Origin: Mycobacterium deserti
Lineage (GTDB): Bacteria; Actinomycetota; Actinomycetes; Mycobacteriales; Mycobacteriaceae
Length of the DNA: 64,000 nt
Reading direction: 5' to 3'
Assembly (NCBI RefSeq): GCF_025345615.1
Contig: NZ_JAODWD010000001.1
Location: forward strand, 62,001-126,000
Of this stretch, positions 63,017 through 64,000 are shown in pieces. Both the position numbers and the translations under genes were made by a program. A model generated the notes under the pieces. It saw only the letters and a program-made list of their open reading frames with translations. It searched no databases and was not told the DNA's origin. Position 1 is the stretch's first letter, and each line of letters starts with the position of its first letter.

Positions 63017-64000
63017 TCGTGCTTCCGCTTTGGCTTACCTTGTGACCGCTTCGGCCCGTGATCCGGCTGGAGATTGATCAGGTTGCCCTGGATCCGGGTC
63101 TTCTCGAGGGCTTTCAATGTCTGCTTGGACAGCGTCGCGGGCAGTTCGACCAGCGAGTGGTCGGGCCGGATAGTGATGTGGCCGAAGTCGCTGCGGTGCA
63201 ACCCGCCCTCGTTGGCGATGGCGCCGACGATCGCGCCGGGCATCACCTTGTGCCGCTTGCCGACCGCGATGCGGTAGGTGGCGAAATCGCCCCGCCGTTC
63301 GCGCGGCTTGCGCGGGCCGTCATCGCGCGTCGGGCGGTCGGGTCGTTCGCGGCGCTTCTCCGGCGGCGGCTCGGTCATGAGGAACTCTTCGCCGTCGCGG
63401 CTCTGCAGTGCCAGCGCGGCGGCGATGTCGGCCATCGGCACGTCGTTATCGCGCTCGTAACCCTCGATCAGCTTGCGGAACACGTCGATTCCCGGCGCGC
63501 CGAGTGCCTCGGTGATGGAGTCGAGGAACTTCGCGACGCGTTTTTCGTTGACGTCGTCCACCGAGGGCAATTGAGATTCGACGAGCTTCTGTCTGGTCAC
63601 CCGCTCGATCGAATTAAGCAGGTGACGCTCGCGCGGCGTCACGAAAAGCAGCGCGGTACCCGATCGGCCCGCCCGCCCCGTGCGCCCGATGCGATGCACG
63701 TAGGACTCCGGGTCGTGCGGAATGTCGTAGTTCAGGACGTGCGAAATGCGCTCGACGTCAAGGCCGCGCGCTGCGACATCGGTCGCGACCAGGATGTCGA
63801 GGCTGCCGTCCTTGAGCGAGTTGATCGTGCGCTCGCGGACCGCCTGCGGGATGTCGCCGTTGATGGCCGCCGCGGAAAACCCTCGCGCACGCAGCTTTTC
63901 GGCCACTTCTTCGGTGGCCTGCTTGGTGCGGACGAACACGATCATCGCGTCGCCCTGCTCGACCTCGAGCAGCCGGGTCAGCGCGTCCATCTTCCGCTGG
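63013..64000 (-). CDS. deaD: DEAD-box RNA helicase DeaD (5' part outside the window)
   Basis: About 328 C-terminal residues. Helicase domain 2 is complete: IVFVRTKQATEEVAEKL, LDILVATDVAARGLDVER and YVHRIGRTGRAGRSG. A DbpA-type RNA-binding domain follows (YRIAVGKRHKVMPGAIVGAI, SDFGHITIRPDHSLVELP) and a basic tail KRSQGKPKRKHE. Domain 1 with the DEAD motif lies beyond position 64000. M. tuberculosis Rv1253. Leads a two-gene unit with the acyltransferase. Confidence 0.93.
   Translation of the reverse strand, partial: QRKMDALTRLLEVEQGDAMIVFVRTKQATEEVAEKLRARGFSAAAINGDIPQAVRERTINSLKDGSLDILVATDVAARGLDVERISHVLNYDIPHDPESYVHRIGRTGRAGRSGTALLFVTPRERHLLNSIERVTRQKLVESQLPSVDDVNEKRVAKFLDSITEALGAPGIDVFRKLIEGYERDNDVPMADIAAALALQSRDGEEFLMTEPPPEKRRERPDRPTRDDGPRKPRERRGDFATYRIAVGKRHKVMPGAIVGAIANEGGLHRSDFGHITIRPDHSLVELPATLSKQTLKALEKTRIQGNLINLQPDHGPKRSQGKPKRKHE

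Overview
The window is GC-rich, densely packed actinobacterial DNA with GTG/ATG starts, many ATGA/GTGA stop-start overlaps and many TAnnnT -10 boxes 6-8 nt upstream of start codons (leaderless genes). Gene content is mycobacterial: lprB/lprC DUF3558 lipoproteins, CYP130, UdgB, a Ddn-type F420 protein, an IdeR-like box and RicR/CsoR-like boxes. From memory, the backbone follows the M. tuberculosis Rv1253-Rv1287 region in order, reverse-complemented. I infer a Mycolicibacterium-like, probably fast-growing mycobacterium; I cannot name the species.

Layout. 1-4603: Rrf2 regulator (partial), cysQ, cysNC, cysD and carbonic anhydrase canA (sulfate activation). 4691-6232: a second Lnt-like protein. 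6263-13632: a leftward operon of response regulator, sensor kinase, GT39, GT2-GtrA and a second GT39 (envelope glycosylation). 13764-14053: a decayed ORF. 14060-14293: a small exported protein. 14499-19936: oppBCDA peptide importer with a possible 9-codon leader. 19923-28080: leftward genes for an SbcD-like/SbcC-like pair, a DUF2182/DUF1326 pair, a GMC oxidoreductase and an alpha/beta hydrolase. 28197-33697: a SixA-like phosphatase, two lipoproteins and a heterodimeric ABC exporter with a palindrome inside one gene.

33718-39248: accessory genes standing where M. tuberculosis has Rv1265-Rv1271c: molybdopterin oxidoreductase, autoregulated-looking small protein, SnoaL-like protein, AIM24 protein, dtd and a methyltransferase. 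39289-42588: copper operon (copZ, a His-rich exported protein, copA) behind a RicR/CsoR-type box; the methyltransferase carries a near-identical box. 42600-43164: an adenylate cyclase gutted by an internal deletion, at the position of Rv1264. 43200-49422: polysaccharide deacetylase, hypoxanthine-DNA-glycosylase-like protein, amidase, AraC regulator, VOC, HIT, Ddn-like and luciferase-like proteins. 49430-53410: FAD monooxygenase with divergent TetR, udgB and the Tap efflux pump. 53430-59219: LAL/LuxR regulator divergent from lactate permease plus FAD-linked oxidase. 59274-64000: cyp130 and its TetR, a siderophore-interacting protein with an iron box, an acyltransferase and the DEAD-box helicase deaD (partial).

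I saw no rRNA, tRNA, CRISPR array, transposase or phage gene. The best leads are the leaderless proline-rich leader fused to oppB, the copper-boxed methyltransferase plus the unnamed cop-operon protein, the DUF1326/DUF2182 pair, the TCS-controlled twin GT39 locus, and the in-frame 63-bp palindrome.
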